Below are positions 25,044 to 33,547 of a stretch of DNA of 64,000 bases, piece after piece (positions within the stretch are counted from its first letter, which is position 1; each line of letters starts with the position of its first letter). The position numbers and the translations under genes are program-made. This DNA is from Capillimicrobium parvum (GTDB taxonomy: Bacteria; Actinomycetota; Thermoleophilia; Solirubrobacterales; Solirubrobacteraceae): assembly GCF_021172045.1 (NCBI RefSeq), contig NZ_CP087164.1, positions 1,426,001-1,490,000 of the forward strand, given 5' to 3'. Below the pieces are notes generated by a model. It was not told where the DNA came from, searched no databases, and saw nothing but the letters and a program-made list of their open reading frames with translations.

Positions 25044-26339
25044 GTGAGCCCGCCCGATCTGCCCTCTGACTTCTTCTCCCGGCCGCTGGCCGAGGTCGAC
25101 CCCGAGATCGCCGACGTCCTGGCGCGCGAGCTGGACCGCCAGCAGCGCACGCTCGAGATGATCGCGTCGGAGAACTTCGTCCCGCAGGCGGTCCTCGAGT
25201 GCCAGGGCAGCGTCCTGACGAACAAGTACGCCGAGGGTTATCCCGGCAAGCGCTACTACGGCGGCTGCGAGTTCGTCGACATCGCCGAGCAGCTCGCGAT
25301 CGACCGCGCCAAGGAGCTCTTCGGCGCCGAGCACGCCAACGTCCAGCCGCACGCCGGCGCGCCCGCGAACACGTCGGTGTACTTCGCGCTGCTCCAGCCC
25401 GGCGACACGATCATGGGCCTCTCGCTCGCGCACGGCGGGCACCTCACGCACGGCATGAAGATCAACGTGTCGGGCAAGCTCTACGACATCGCGCCCTACG
25501 AGGTCGACCGCGAGACGAGCCGGATCGACATGGACGAGGTCGCGCGGATCGCCAAGGAGCGCCGGCCGAAGATGATCCTCGCGGGCTGGTCGGCCTACCC
25601 GCGCGTGCTCGACTTCCCGCGCTTCCGCGAGATCGCCGACGAGGTCGGGGCGCTGCTCGTGGTCGACATGGCGCATTTCGCCGGCCTCGTCGCCGCGGGG
25701 GAGCATCCGAGCCCGGTGCCGTACGCCGACGTCGTGACGACGACGATCCACAAGACGCTCGGCGGCCCGCGCAGCGGCATGATCCTCTGCCGCGAGGAGT
25801 ACGCGAAGAAGATCGACTCCGCCGTCTTCCCCGGCCAGCAGGGCGGCCCGCTCGAGCACGTCATCGCCGCGAAGGCCGTCGCGCTGCGGATCGCGGCATC
25901 GGAGGCGTTCCGCGAGCGCCAGCGCCGCACCGTCGAGGGCGCGAAGGTGCTCGCCGATCAGCTCATGGCCGCCGGCCACGGCGTCAACGTCCTCACGGGC
26001 GGGACCGACGTGCACCTGGCGCTCGTCGACCTGCGCGAGTCCGAGCTCGACGGCCAGCAGGCCGAGGACCGGCTGCACTCGATCGGGATCACGGTCAACC
26101 GCAACGCGGTGCCGTTCGACCCGCGGCCGCCGATGGTCACGAGCGGCCTGCGCGTCGGCACGCCGGCGCTGGCGACCCGCGGCCTCGGCGCGGACGACTT
26201 CGCCGAGATCGGCCGGATCATGGCCGCGGCGCTGACGCCCGGCTTCGAGGATCGCCGGGCCGAGCTGACCGAGCGCGTTTCCGCGATCGCCGACCGCCAC
26301 CCGCTCTACGAGCACCTGGGAGCCTCCGCCGCGGTGTAG
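25044..26339 (+). CDS. glyA: Serine hydroxymethyltransferase
   Basis: A 431-residue PLP enzyme interconverting serine and glycine with tetrahydrofolate. The PLP lysine is in [43 protein letters not shown] and [12 protein letters not shown] are family blocks. A conserved loop reads QPHAGAPAN rather than the common QPHSGAQAN. GTG 25044 lies 6 nt after TACGGT (25032-25037), another leaderless-type start. It converges on a membrane-protein pair. Confidence 0.95.
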   Translation: MSPPDLPSDFFSRPLAEVDPEIADVLARELDRQQRTLEMIASENFVPQAVLECQGSVLTNKYAEGYPGKRYYGGCEFVDIAEQLAIDRAKELFGAEHANVQPHAGAPANTSVYFALLQPGDTIMGLSLAHGGHLTHGMKINVSGKLYDIAPYEVDRETSRIDMDEVARIAKERRPKMILAGWSAYPRVLDFPRFREIADEVGALLVVDMAHFAGLVAAGEHPSPVPYADVVTTTIHKTLGGPRSGMILCREEYAKKIDSAVFPGQQGGPLEHVIAAKAVALRIAASEAFRERQRRTVEGAKVLADQLMAAGHGVNVLTGGTDVHLALVDLRESELDGQQAEDRLHSIGITVNRNAVPFDPRPPMVTSGLRVGTPALATRGLGADDFAEIGRIMAAALTPGFEDRRAELTERVSAIADRHPLYEHLGASAAV

Positions 26340-26348
26340 CCGCTCGGG

Positions 26349-26744
26349 TCAGTCGCCCGCCGGCTGGTAGCGGGCGACCCCGAACGCGAGGATCAGCGGC
26401 ACGTTGACCGCGTAGACCACGAGCGACAGCAGCGTGACGACGAGCGCGTCGCCGCGGACGTGGTTGAGGATGAACACGTAGGCCAGCAGGGCGGCGGTCG
26501 TCATGTAGGCGAGCGACGCCCAGCGTGCGACGGTGAAGAACGTGCGCCAGGCGAAGTCGTGGACGCGGCTGAGCGCGACGAGGTTGGCGACGACGATGGC
26601 GGCGGACACGGCGAGCAGCACGATCGGCAGCGTGAGCGAAACGGGCTGCGGGATGTGCGCGGCGAGGTAGATGCCGCCCGCGACGATGAGCGCCAGCGAG
26701 ACGATCGCGAGCTCGCCGACGGGCGGCAGCCGGCGCTCGGTCAT
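26349..26744 (-). CDS. Four-span membrane protein, family unknown
   Basis: A 131-residue hydrophobic protein with four likely membrane helices (about residues 10-28, 36-55, 72-90, 100-122). No catalytic motif is visible. Its ATG overlaps the stop of the upstream membrane gene by 4 bp, so the two are probably a functional pair. Confidence 0.65.
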   Translation of the reverse strand: MTERRLPPVGELAIVSLALIVAGGIYLAAHIPQPVSLTLPIVLLAVSAAIVVANLVALSRVHDFAWRTFFTVARWASLAYMTTAALLAYVFILNHVRGDALVVTLLSLVVYAVNVPLILAFGVARYQPAGD

Positions 26745-27355
26745 GCCCCCGACGCGATCTTCGTCATGATCACCAGCGTCGCGACCTGCATCGCCCCGGT
26801 GATGCCGGCGGTGACGACGAAGCGCCGCATCAGCCGGGCGATCAGCTCCCCGTCGGGCGCCGGCTTGCGCAGCTCGTACAAGACCGCGATGTTCGCCGGC
26901 TCGAGCACGCCAAGGGCGACGATCGCCATCACGCCGACGACGACGTACGACGCGACCAGCCAGTCGTGGTTGAAGTACTCGGTGCTCGTGTAGCCGAGGT
27001 GGCTGGCGAGCTGCCAGCCGGCGGTCAGCGTGACGGTCACGAGCACCGGCATCAGCAGGACCATCTTCGGCATGAGCCGGGTGGAGAACTCGACCCGGGC
27101 GCCGATCGACATGCGGGCGATGATCGGCCCGACGATGAAGCCGAGGAACAGGTCGACGCCGGTCCACAGGCCCCCGAACGCGACGTGGAAGAACTCGAGG
27201 GCCCAGAGCCGGTCGGTCGCGATCGCCACGACGAGGGCCACGAGGATGACGGCGGCGATCGGCAGTCCGGCGACGGGCACGATGCGCAGCTCGCGACGCG
27301 GCGGGGCCGCGAGATCGCGGGGACCGAGCGGTGCGTCTTGCACGACGTCAGCCAC
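26741..27355 (-). CDS. Membrane protein, DUF2269/CopD-like
   Basis: A 204-residue protein with about five membrane spans. It includes FFHVAFGGLWTGVDLFLG, resembling the first helices of CopD or DUF2269-type proteins with a histidine that might bind heme or metal, and HDWLVASYVVVGVMAIVALG. The assignment is tentative. GTG 27355 is supported by TACGCT lying exactly 7 nt upstream on this strand; GTG 27391 would extend it. It is coupled to the following small membrane protein. Confidence 0.6.
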   Translation of the reverse strand: MADVVQDAPLGPRDLAAPPRRELRIVPVAGLPIAAVILVALVVAIATDRLWALEFFHVAFGGLWTGVDLFLGFIVGPIIARMSIGARVEFSTRLMPKMVLLMPVLVTVTLTAGWQLASHLGYTSTEYFNHDWLVASYVVVGVMAIVALGVLEPANIAVLYELRKPAPDGELIARLMRRFVVTAGITGAMQVATLVIMTKIASGA

Positions 27356-27477
27356 GGACGCCAGCGTACCCGCGGGCGCGCCGCGCGCCAAGAGCCGAGC
27401 CTCGGGACCCGTCGCGGCGTCCGCACGACGCGCTCGCGCGCGGGGCGGTCGGGCGCTCCTGCGATGCTCCGCTGCCC

Positions 27478-28620
27478 ATGGACGTGCTCGACGCGGTGCT
27501 CGGCTTCATCGTGGCCGCGGCGGTCGCCGCCGGGCTGACGCCGCTCACGGCGCGGTTCGCCCGTGCCGTCGGGGCCGTCGACCAGCCCCGCGAGCGCGGC
27601 CTGTCCGTGCGCGCGACGCCGCTGCTCGGCGGGCTCGCCATCCTGGCGGGGGTCCTCGTCGGCGCGCTGCTGTTCCTGGCGCTCGACACCCAGCTGCGGG
27701 CGATCCTCGCCGGCGGCATCCTCATCACGGCGATCGGCGCCGTCGACGACCGCTTCGACCTGCCGGCGTGGCTGAAGCTCATCGGGCAGGTCGCTGCGGC
27801 GACGATCCCGGTCGCGTACGGCGTGGAGGTCGACCACGCCACGATCCCGTTCGTCGGCGCGGTGGACTTCGGCAACCTCGGCGGGCCGCTGACGGTGCTC
27901 GGGATCGTCGCGGTGATGAACGTCGTGAACTTCTCCGACGGCATCGACGGCCTGGCCGCCGGCGTCTGCGCCATCGCGGGCGCGACGTTCGCGATCATCG
28001 CGTTCGACCTGGGTCGCGACAGCGCGGGCGTGCTGGCGGCGATCGTGTCGGGCGCCGCGATCGGCTTCCTGTTCTGGAACTTCTATCCGGCGTCGGTCTT
28101 CATGGGCGACGCGGGAGCGCTGCTGCTCGGCCTGCTGCTCGCCTGCGTTGCCGTGCAGGGCTCGCTGAAGACGAACGCGATCCTCGCGCTGATCTTCCCG
28201 CTGCTGGTCCTGGCGGTCCCGTTCCTCGACACGACGTTCGTCGTCCTCAAGCGGATCAAGTACCGAAGGCCGGTGTACTCCGCCGACCGCTGGCACCTGC
28301 ACCACCGCCTCAGCAACATCGGCTTCAGCCAGCGCCGGACGGTGCTCTACCTCTACACCTGGACGCTCATCCAGGCGGGCCTCGCGCTCGCCCTGCGGTT
28401 CGTGCCGTACTCCGACAACGGCGGGCAGTTCAACCTCGGGTGGTCGCTCGTGATGATCGCCCTCGGGCTGCTGGCGCTCGCCGCCTCGGCCTACCTCGTC
28501 TACGTCCTCGAGATCCTGAAGTTCAAGCGCCGGTTCGCCCGGCGCCGGCCGGAGGCGACGGACGAGGACGTCCGGCGCCAGCTCGAGACGGGCGAGTTCG
28601 AGGCCGTCGAACCCGACTGA
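27478..28620 (+). CDS. Undecaprenyl-phosphate sugar-1-phosphate transferase (WecA/TagO family)
   Basis: A 380-residue polytopic enzyme of the MraY/WecA/TagO superfamily that attaches a GlcNAc- or HexNAc-1-phosphate to undecaprenyl phosphate at the start of wall-polymer synthesis. Diagnostic motifs are GAVDDRFDLP (metal-binding Asp pair), NVVNFSDGIDGLAAG, FMGDAGALLLG and the histidine motif DRWHLHHRL. About ten to eleven membrane spans are present with a short charged cytosolic tail (ATDEDVRRQLETGEFE). It stands alone. Confidence 0.88.
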   Translation: MDVLDAVLGFIVAAAVAAGLTPLTARFARAVGAVDQPRERGLSVRATPLLGGLAILAGVLVGALLFLALDTQLRAILAGGILITAIGAVDDRFDLPAWLKLIGQVAAATIPVAYGVEVDHATIPFVGAVDFGNLGGPLTVLGIVAVMNVVNFSDGIDGLAAGVCAIAGATFAIIAFDLGRDSAGVLAAIVSGAAIGFLFWNFYPASVFMGDAGALLLGLLLACVAVQGSLKTNAILALIFPLLVLAVPFLDTTFVVLKRIKYRRPVYSADRWHLHHRLSNIGFSQRRTVLYLYTWTLIQAGLALALRFVPYSDNGGQFNLGWSLVMIALGLLALAASAYLVYVLEILKFKRRFARRRPEATDEDVRRQLETGEFEAVEPD

Positions 28621-28683
28621 GGCGATGGTGTGGCTAGCCGTACTGGCGCGCCGCCGGCCGGGTTGGTACGGTCGTCGGCGACC

Positions 28684-28700
28684 CCTCCGAACGACGGAGG
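28684..28700 (+). promoter_or_regulatory. Hairpin covering the ribosome binding site of a small ORF
   Basis: CCTCCG and CGGAGG form a 6-bp stem around AACGA; the right arm is part of the strong Shine-Dalgarno CGGAGGAG for the ATG at 28711. A -10-like TACGGT lies at 28667-28672. Translation could be gated by this fold (inference). Confidence 0.4.
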
Positions 28701-28710
28701 AGACGACGTT

Positions 28711-28806
28711 ATGCGCAGCGATCTCACGCACATCAGCACGAAGCGATCCGCCGCCCCGCAGGCCGGCGGCGCGGTTCGTGCCGCCGCAACGCCGCTCGCG
28801 TCCTAG
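28711..28806 (+). CDS. Small ORF, 31 residues
   Basis: A short frame starting MRSDLTHISTKRSAAPQ and ending ATPLAS. It is supported mainly by a very strong Shine-Dalgarno (CGGAGGAG, about 9 nt before ATG), which is rare among neighbouring genes. The product is basic, Ala-rich and has no membrane span. It could be a leader peptide for the next small ORF or an independent microprotein. Coding status is unproven. Confidence 0.4.
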   Translation: MRSDLTHISTKRSAAPQAGGAVRAAATPLAS

Positions 28807-28939
28807 ACCTCGTCTCTCGGACCGCGGGCGCGCCGCCCGCGAGATCCGGCCCCGACGTCACATCGCTGACGTCCCGTTCGTCTCCCGGGCGGTGGCAGGC
28901 GTCATGCCTACCACCAACCACCCAACGGAGGGATGCGCA

Positions 28940-29146
28940 GTGTTCACCACGCAGTTCAACCACGAAACGCTCCGCCACCGCAGCGCCGCAGCGCCCCCGC
29001 GTGGCATCGAGCATCTCATCGAGTACCGCACGATGCACCCGCCGTCGCCGAGGCGCCGGCTGGACGTGCGCCGGCTGATGGCCGGCGGGCTCGCGCGCAC
29101 CGCGCGCCGGCTCGACGGCGAAGCGGCCCGGCGCGCCATCGCATAG
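28940..29146 (+). CDS. Small basic protein, 68 residues
   Basis: A 68-residue frame beginning with a GTG codon and continuing FTTQFNHETLRHRSAAAPP, with Arg-rich RRRLDVRRLMAGGLARTARRLDG toward the C-terminus. GGAGGG lies about 7 nt before GTG 28940; an in-frame ATG at 28904 is an alternative. The family is not recognised. The helical, strongly basic C-terminal half might bind nucleic acid or membrane (inference). Confidence 0.5.
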   Translation: MFTTQFNHETLRHRSAAAPPRGIEHLIEYRTMHPPSPRRRLDVRRLMAGGLARTARRLDGEAARRAIA

Positions 29147-29301
29147 GGCCCACGGGGCCCGGCCTCCGGACGCTCGGGCCGGTACGAAACCTTGATCGGC
29201 TCGGGCGTCCGTCGGCACCGCGGACGCGTTCTCTCGCGCGGCGGGGGAAGCTCAACAGGCTCCTGGCGGGCATGCGGGCGGCCGCGCATATGCTCGCCCC
29301 C

Positions 29302-29664
29302 ATGCACGTCGCCAACATCGAGGACGCGGAGTCCTTCATCACCAAGGACGGGTCGGCGATCCGGGAGGTCGCGGGGCCGGTCTCGCTGCCCGCGGTCAAC
29401 CAGTCGCTCGCGGAGGCCACGGTGCCGGTCGGCGGCGCCACCGACGAGCACTACCACCGCCTCACCGAGGAACTCTACTACTTCATCGCGGGCCGCGGGC
29501 GCATGCGCGTCGACGGCGAGGACCGCGACGTGAAGGTCGGCGACTGCGTCGTCATCCCGCCGGGCGCGCGCCACAAGCTGTTCAACGAGGGCGACGAGCC
29601 GCTCGTCCTGTTGTGCTGCTGCGCCCCGATGTACTCGCACGACGACACGATCATCACCGAGTGA
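29302..29664 (+). CDS. Cupin-domain protein
   Basis: A 120-residue single-domain cupin. Cupin motif 1 is DEHYHRLTEELYYFIAGRG (His, His, Glu metal ligands) and motif 2 is GDCVVIPPGARHKLFN with the last His. A run of three Cys (LLCCCAP) near the C-terminus is unusual. It probably binds a divalent metal; the substrate is unknown. ATG 29302 is exactly 7 nt after TATGCT (29289-29294). Its 3-prime end overlaps that of the convergent P450 gene by 11 bp. Confidence 0.8.
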   Translation: MHVANIEDAESFITKDGSAIREVAGPVSLPAVNQSLAEATVPVGGATDEHYHRLTEELYYFIAGRGRMRVDGEDRDVKVGDCVVIPPGARHKLFNEGDEPLVLLCCCAPMYSHDDTIITE

Positions 29665-30934
29665 GGATCGCCCGCGTCCCGCGCGGCGGGCCGAGCACGA
29701 TCGCCCGGCGCGTGCTGCGCCTCGGGGGCGGGTCGGCCGCCCGCAGGTCCGCGCGCGCGAGCACCTCGCCGAGCACGACGCGCATCTCGGTCGTCGCGAA
29801 GGACGCGCCGACGCAGCGCCGGATGCCGCCGCCGAACGGCAGCCACGTGTAGGTCTGCGGCGCGTTCTCCAGGAAGCGCTCGGGCCGGAAGGCGTGCGGC
29901 TGCGGGTAGAGGTCCTCGCGCCGGTTGACGAGCCAGATCGCCGGCGAGACCTTCGTGCCGGCGGGCAGGTCGTAGCCCGCGACGGTGGCGGGGGCGGTGA
30001 GCCGGCGCACGACCGCGGGGATCGGTGGGCGCAGGCGCAGCGCCTCGGCGACGACGGCGTCGAGGAACGCGGTCTCGCCCGCGCGCGCTCCCGCGATCGC
30101 GCGCGCGTGCGCGTCCGGGTGGGCGAAGAGCAGGGCGAACGTCCAGGCGAGCGACACCGCCGTCGTCTCGTGGCCGGCGAGCAGGAGCGTCATGAGCTCG
30201 TCGCGCATCTCGGCGTCGGTCATGTCGGTGGCGGCGAGCATCGACAGGACGTCCTCACGGCCGGCGAGGCCGGGGTCGGCGCGGCGGCGGGCGATCTCGT
30301 CGAAGAGGATCGCGTCGATCCGCGCGCGGGTGGCGAGGAAGGTCCGCCACGGGCTGCCTGGGCCGAGATCGCGGCGGAACGCGGGGAGCATGGCGACGAC
30401 CTGCGCGCCGCCGCGCGGCATGAGGCGGCGCAGGAGCGCGCGCAGCTCGGCCAGCCGCGCGTCCTGCTCGATGCCGAAGACGACCCTCAAAATCACCTCG
30501 AGGGTGATCGCGCGCATCCGGGCCTCGAGCGCGAACGGCTCGCCCGCGGGCCACCGGTCGACGTCCGCGCGGGCGATCTCGGCCATCGTCGCGGTCCAGC
30601 GCCCGAGGCGCGAGCCGCGGAACGGGGGCAGCAGCAGACGCCGCTGGCGCACGTGCGGCTCGTCGTCGAGCAGCAGGATCGAGTGCGCCCCGACCGCGGG
30701 CTCGAGCGGCGCGTTGCCCTCGCCGGCGTGGAACACCGCTGGGTCGCCGGTGAAGACGTCCTTGATCGCCTCGGGGTCGGCGAGGAAGACCTGCGGCCCG
30801 AACGGGAGATGCAGGACGAAGACGTCGCCGAAGCGCTCGCGGCTGGCGAGCATCCACGCCTCGGGGCGCAGGATCCAGCGCAGCGCCTGCCACGCGCGGG
30901 GCTGCGGCCACTCAGGCGGACGACGCGGTGTCAT
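29654..30934 (-). CDS. Cytochrome P450
   Basis: A 426-residue soluble P450. The heme-thiolate motif is FGGGIRRCVGASFA (Cys374), the I-helix oxygen-activation motif is LLLAGHETTAV, and the K-helix ExxR is EALRLRP. The N-terminus (PPEWPQPRAWQALRWILRPEAWMLASRERFGDVF region) resembles CYP110/135-like or CYP102-distant bacterial forms, so a lipid or terpenoid substrate is possible but not shown. ATG 30934 lies 6 nt from a TACCCT -10 hexamer. No ferredoxin partner is adjacent. Confidence 0.9.
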   Translation of the reverse strand: MTPRRPPEWPQPRAWQALRWILRPEAWMLASRERFGDVFVLHLPFGPQVFLADPEAIKDVFTGDPAVFHAGEGNAPLEPAVGAHSILLLDDEPHVRQRRLLLPPFRGSRLGRWTATMAEIARADVDRWPAGEPFALEARMRAITLEVILRVVFGIEQDARLAELRALLRRLMPRGGAQVVAMLPAFRRDLGPGSPWRTFLATRARIDAILFDEIARRRADPGLAGREDVLSMLAATDMTDAEMRDELMTLLLAGHETTAVSLAWTFALLFAHPDAHARAIAGARAGETAFLDAVVAEALRLRPPIPAVVRRLTAPATVAGYDLPAGTKVSPAIWLVNRREDLYPQPHAFRPERFLENAPQTYTWLPFGGGIRRCVGASFATTEMRVVLGEVLARADLRAADPPPRRSTRRAIVLGPPRGTRAILTR

Positions 30935-30996
30935 CAGTCCAGGGTACGTGCTCCACACACGCCGCGCCGGGCGGTTGGCGAGTTACGTCGCCCCAC

Positions 30997-31070
30997 GCGA
31001 CGCTAATCGCCACGCGGACCCCTGCGACGCTGTGCGACGCCAATCGCCACGCGCGCCCCTGCGACGCTGT
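30997..31070 (+). repeat. 37-bp tandem duplication upstream of the phosphodiesterase gene
   Basis: Two copies at 30997-31033 and 31034-31070 begin GCGACGC and end CCCCTGCGACGCTGT, with only a few differences. The second copy ends 6 nt before the ATG at 31077, so the duplication lies in the promoter/leader region. Confidence 0.8.
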
Positions 31071-31076
31071 GCGGCG

Positions 31077-31580
31077 ATGGTGCGCATCGCGATCGTCTCC
31101 GACACCCACCTGCCGCGCGGCCGGCGCCGCATCCCGGCGGCGGCCCTCGCCCGGATGCGCGCAGCCGACCTGATCCTGCACGCCGGCGACCTCAGCGCCG
31201 CCACGGTCCTCGACGAGCTCGAGGCGCTCGGGCCGCCCGTGTTCGCGGTGGCCGGCAACGTCGAGGAGCCGCAGGTCCGGATGCGCCTGCCCGCGCGCCG
31301 CGTCGTGGAGGCCGGCGGGGCGCGCATCGGCCTGGTCCATGACGCGGGAGCGGCGCGCGGACGCCTCGCGCGCATGCGCGCCGCGTTCCCAGACTGCGAC
31401 GCCGTGGTGTTCGGCCACTCCCACATCCCGCTGCTCGAGCGCGACGAGGCGGGTTTCACCATCTTCAATCCGGGTAGCGCCACTGAGCGGCGCCGACAGC
31501 CGCACCACACGATGGGGGAGGCGACGGTCGATGACGGGCGTCTCACCTTCGAGATCGTCCCGCTGGACGATGACGGCTAG
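31077..31580 (+). CDS. YfcE-type metallophosphoesterase
   Basis: A 167-residue calcineurin-like phosphodiesterase of the YfcE/MJ0936 group. Metal motifs are IVSDTH (residues 6-11), HAGDLS, GNVEEP (in place of the usual GNCD), GHSHIP and FNPGSAT. Such enzymes cleave phosphodiesters of unknown physiological identity. The ATG follows a 37-bp tandem duplication. It precedes the ATP synthase operon but is separated from it by a likely promoter region. Confidence 0.85.
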   Translation: MVRIAIVSDTHLPRGRRRIPAAALARMRAADLILHAGDLSAATVLDELEALGPPVFAVAGNVEEPQVRMRLPARRVVEAGGARIGLVHDAGAARGRLARMRAAFPDCDAVVFGHSHIPLLERDEAGFTIFNPGSATERRRQPHHTMGEATVDDGRLTFEIVPLDDDG

Positions 31581-31590
31581 CACCACGCCC

Positions 31591-31655
31591 GGACTTTGTG
31601 CGGATCAGGGCAACCTGTCACAAACCTGTTACAAAGTCCGCCGACGCGCTATGCT
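31591..31655 (+). promoter_or_regulatory. Promoter/operator region of the ATP synthase operon
   Basis: GGACTTTGT (31591-31599) and ACAAAGTCC (31631-31639) are perfect 9-bp inverted arms. Between them the 11-mer CCTGTYACAAA occurs twice in tandem (31614-31624 and 31625-31635). A -10-like TATGCT follows at 31650-31655. The cluster of repeats suggests a binding site for a regulator controlling the atp operon (inference). Confidence 0.5.
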
Positions 31656-31775
31656 CCGTCCCAGCCGCCGCCTCACCGCAGCGCACGCCGGGTCTCACAT
31701 CCCTATGGTCCCCCGCCTCCGGCGCCCAGCGCGCCGTCCCCATGCCCGACTTCGATCCCACCGCGCCCCACGACG

Positions 31776-31979
31776 ATGACCCGCTCCAGCCGCCCGCGGC
31801 GGCGGCCGAACCCTGTCGTCGCCGGAAGCCAGCTCGTCGCCACGCTGCTCCTGTGCACCGCGGTCTTCGCCGGCATCGGGTTGCTGGTCGGCGCGCTTGT
31901 CCCCTTGGTGATCGCCGGCGTCTTCGTCGGCTTCGGCGCCGGGCTCGCGGTGGTCATTAAGCGCTTCTCCGATGTCTGA
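31776..31979 (+). CDS. AtpZ/AtpI-like ATP synthase accessory membrane protein
   Basis: A 67-residue protein with a basic N-terminus (MTRSSRPRRRPNPVVAG) and two membrane helices (about 22-40 and 44-62). Its place directly before atpI-like and atpB genes and its two-helix form match AtpZ/AtpI-type assembly factors. The ATG lacks a clear Shine-Dalgarno, so the exact start is uncertain. It overlaps the following gene by 8 bp. Confidence 0.6.
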   Translation: MTRSSRPRRRPNPVVAGSQLVATLLLCTAVFAGIGLLVGALVPLVIAGVFVGFGAGLAVVIKRFSDV

Positions 31980-32352
31980 TCCGCTCATCATCCTGCGCAA
32001 CCTCGACCTCGTCCTCGTCGTGGTCGCCCTGCCCGTCTTCCTCATCGCGGGCTGGCCGATGGCCGGCTACGCCGCCGGCGCGGGCGCCTGGATCGCCCAG
32101 CGCCTGATCTCGCAGTACGCGACGCGCAAGGCCAAGGAGACCGACGACCTGAAGAAGATGGCCGGGATCATGACCGGCTCCATGATCGGGCGCGGCTGGC
32201 TGGTCGCCCTGACGATCCTCATCGTCGGCCTGGCGGTCAGCGACGAGGCGGGTCTCGCCGCCGCCGTGCTGTTCGTCGTCATCTTCACCGCCTCGTTTAC
32301 GGCGGGCATCATCATCCGTCCCTTCGACACCCCCCACCAACCGACCACGTGA
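31972..32352 (+). CDS. AtpI-like membrane protein
   Basis: A 126-residue protein with about four membrane spans (around 10-27, 28-45, 70-88, 92-112) in the position of AtpI, which helps c-ring assembly and Mg uptake in other bacteria. A charged loop ATRKAKETDDLKKM separates the second and third spans. Sequence similarity to AtpI proper is weak, so the name rests on location. It overlaps atpB by 4 bp. Confidence 0.6.
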   Translation: MSDPLIILRNLDLVLVVVALPVFLIAGWPMAGYAAGAGAWIAQRLISQYATRKAKETDDLKKMAGIMTGSMIGRGWLVALTILIVGLAVSDEAGLAAAVLFVVIFTASFTAGIIIRPFDTPHQPTT

Positions 32353-33248
32353 ACAAGCGCGCTGTTCTGATCATCGGGCTGCTGATCCCCCTCGTCCTCC
32401 TGGTCGTGCTGGGCGTCGCCTTCCCCTCGGAGGGCCAGAACACGGCCTACAAGCCGCAGGACGAGTTCAGGCTCGACGACTGGATCCCGATCCACCTCGG
32501 ATCGCTGAACCTGTCGATCAACAAGGCCGTCCTCTACCTGGCGCTCGCCGCCATCGCCACGACCTGGTCGATGCTGTACATCGCCCGGCGCATGCAGGCG
32601 CGGCCGAACCGCGTGCAGACCGCCGTCGAGGCCGCCTACCAGCTGATGCGCAACAACATCACCGGCGGCAACATGGACCACGGGATGGCCAAGAAGTGGT
32701 TCCCCTTCGTCGGCGCGCTGTTCCTGTTCATCTGGTGGTCGAACATGATCGGCTACATCCCGTTGCCGACGAACACGCACGCGAAGTTCGACCTCTTCGG
32801 CGCCCAGATCCCGTCGTTCGCGCTCTACGCGGCGACCGCCAACATCTCGGTGCCGCTCGTGCTGACCCTGGTGGTCTGGGTCGCCTACCACGTCGAGGGC
32901 GTCCGCGCCAAGGGCGTCATCGGCTACCTCAAGAGCTGGGTCCCCGCCGGCGTCGAAGGGCCCGCCGCGATCCCGATCTTCTTCATCGAGGTCATCTCGC
33001 ACTTCGTCCGGATCATCTCGCTGAGCGTCCGACTCTTCGCGAACATCCTCGCCGGGCACCTGCTGATCCTCTTCATGGCGGGTGGCCTGGTCACCCTCCT
33101 GGGGATCGCGGCGCTCGGGGTCGTCACCATCCCGATGGCCGTCGCCTTCTTCATCTTCGAAGTGGGCCTGGTCGCCACGCTTCAGGCCTTCATCTTCGCC
33201 ACCCTCACCGCGATCTATCTCGGCGGCGCCGTCGCCGACGAGCACTAA
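32349..33248 (+). CDS. atpB: ATP synthase Fo subunit a
   Basis: A 299-residue integral subunit forming the proton half-channels. The essential arginine is in LSVRLFANILAGH, and the C-terminal helix has VGLVATLQAFIFATLTAIYL with the conserved Gln. About five to six membrane spans are present, plus a longer N-terminal periplasmic stretch. GTG 32349 overlaps the previous stop by 4 bp. Confidence 0.95.
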   Translation: MNKRAVLIIGLLIPLVLLVVLGVAFPSEGQNTAYKPQDEFRLDDWIPIHLGSLNLSINKAVLYLALAAIATTWSMLYIARRMQARPNRVQTAVEAAYQLMRNNITGGNMDHGMAKKWFPFVGALFLFIWWSNMIGYIPLPTNTHAKFDLFGAQIPSFALYAATANISVPLVLTLVVWVAYHVEGVRAKGVIGYLKSWVPAGVEGPAAIPIFFIEVISHFVRIISLSVRLFANILAGHLLILFMAGGLVTLLGIAALGVVTIPMAVAFFIFEVGLVATLQAFIFATLTAIYLGGAVADEH

Positions 33249-33264
33249 AAGGAGCAAGACAACC

Positions 33265-33543
33265 GTGGACCTCGACAGCATCGGCATCCTCGCTCAGGCG
33301 AGCAGCGACGCGACCGCGAAGGGCCTTCGTGCCATCGCGCTCGGCGTGGGCGCCGGTCTCGGCACCATCGGCCCGGGCGTCGGCGTCGGCTACATCTTCG
33401 GCAAGGTCATCGAGTCGGTGACCCGCCAGCCCGAGATGCGCGACGAGATCACCTCGATCCAGTGGCTGGGCTTCGCACTGACCGAGGCGATCGTGTTCTA
33501 CGCGTTCATCTTCGGCCTCATCGCCTTCTTCCTCTCGGCGTAG
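33265..33543 (+). CDS. atpE: ATP synthase Fo subunit c
   Basis: A 92-residue two-helix hairpin with the RQP loop (VTRQPEMRD). The ion-binding Glu is in FALTEAIVFYAFIF. The residues after Glu are Ala-Ile rather than the Ser/Thr seen in sodium-type rings, so a proton-driven ring is expected. GTG 33265 has AAAAGGAG at 33257-33254-type spacing (about 9 nt) upstream. The N-terminal extension SIGILAQASSDATAKG is longer than in many species. Confidence 0.94.
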   Translation: MDLDSIGILAQASSDATAKGLRAIALGVGAGLGTIGPGVGVGYIFGKVIESVTRQPEMRDEITSIQWLGFALTEAIVFYAFIFGLIAFFLSA

Positions 33544-33547
33544 GCGC

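Noticed and set aside
29147-29301. Possible tRNA or structured RNA between the small ORF and the cupin gene
   Set aside because: Local GC-rich hairpins exist, but no cloverleaf, anticodon arm or CCA-proximal pattern could be built.
31598-31960. Alternative frame beginning MPDFDPTAPHDDD before the ATP synthase genes
   Set aside because: The N-terminus looks attractive, but the frame then becomes Arg-rich and loses both membrane helices; the other frame encodes the AtpZ-like hairpin. A frameshift joining them is possible but unproven.
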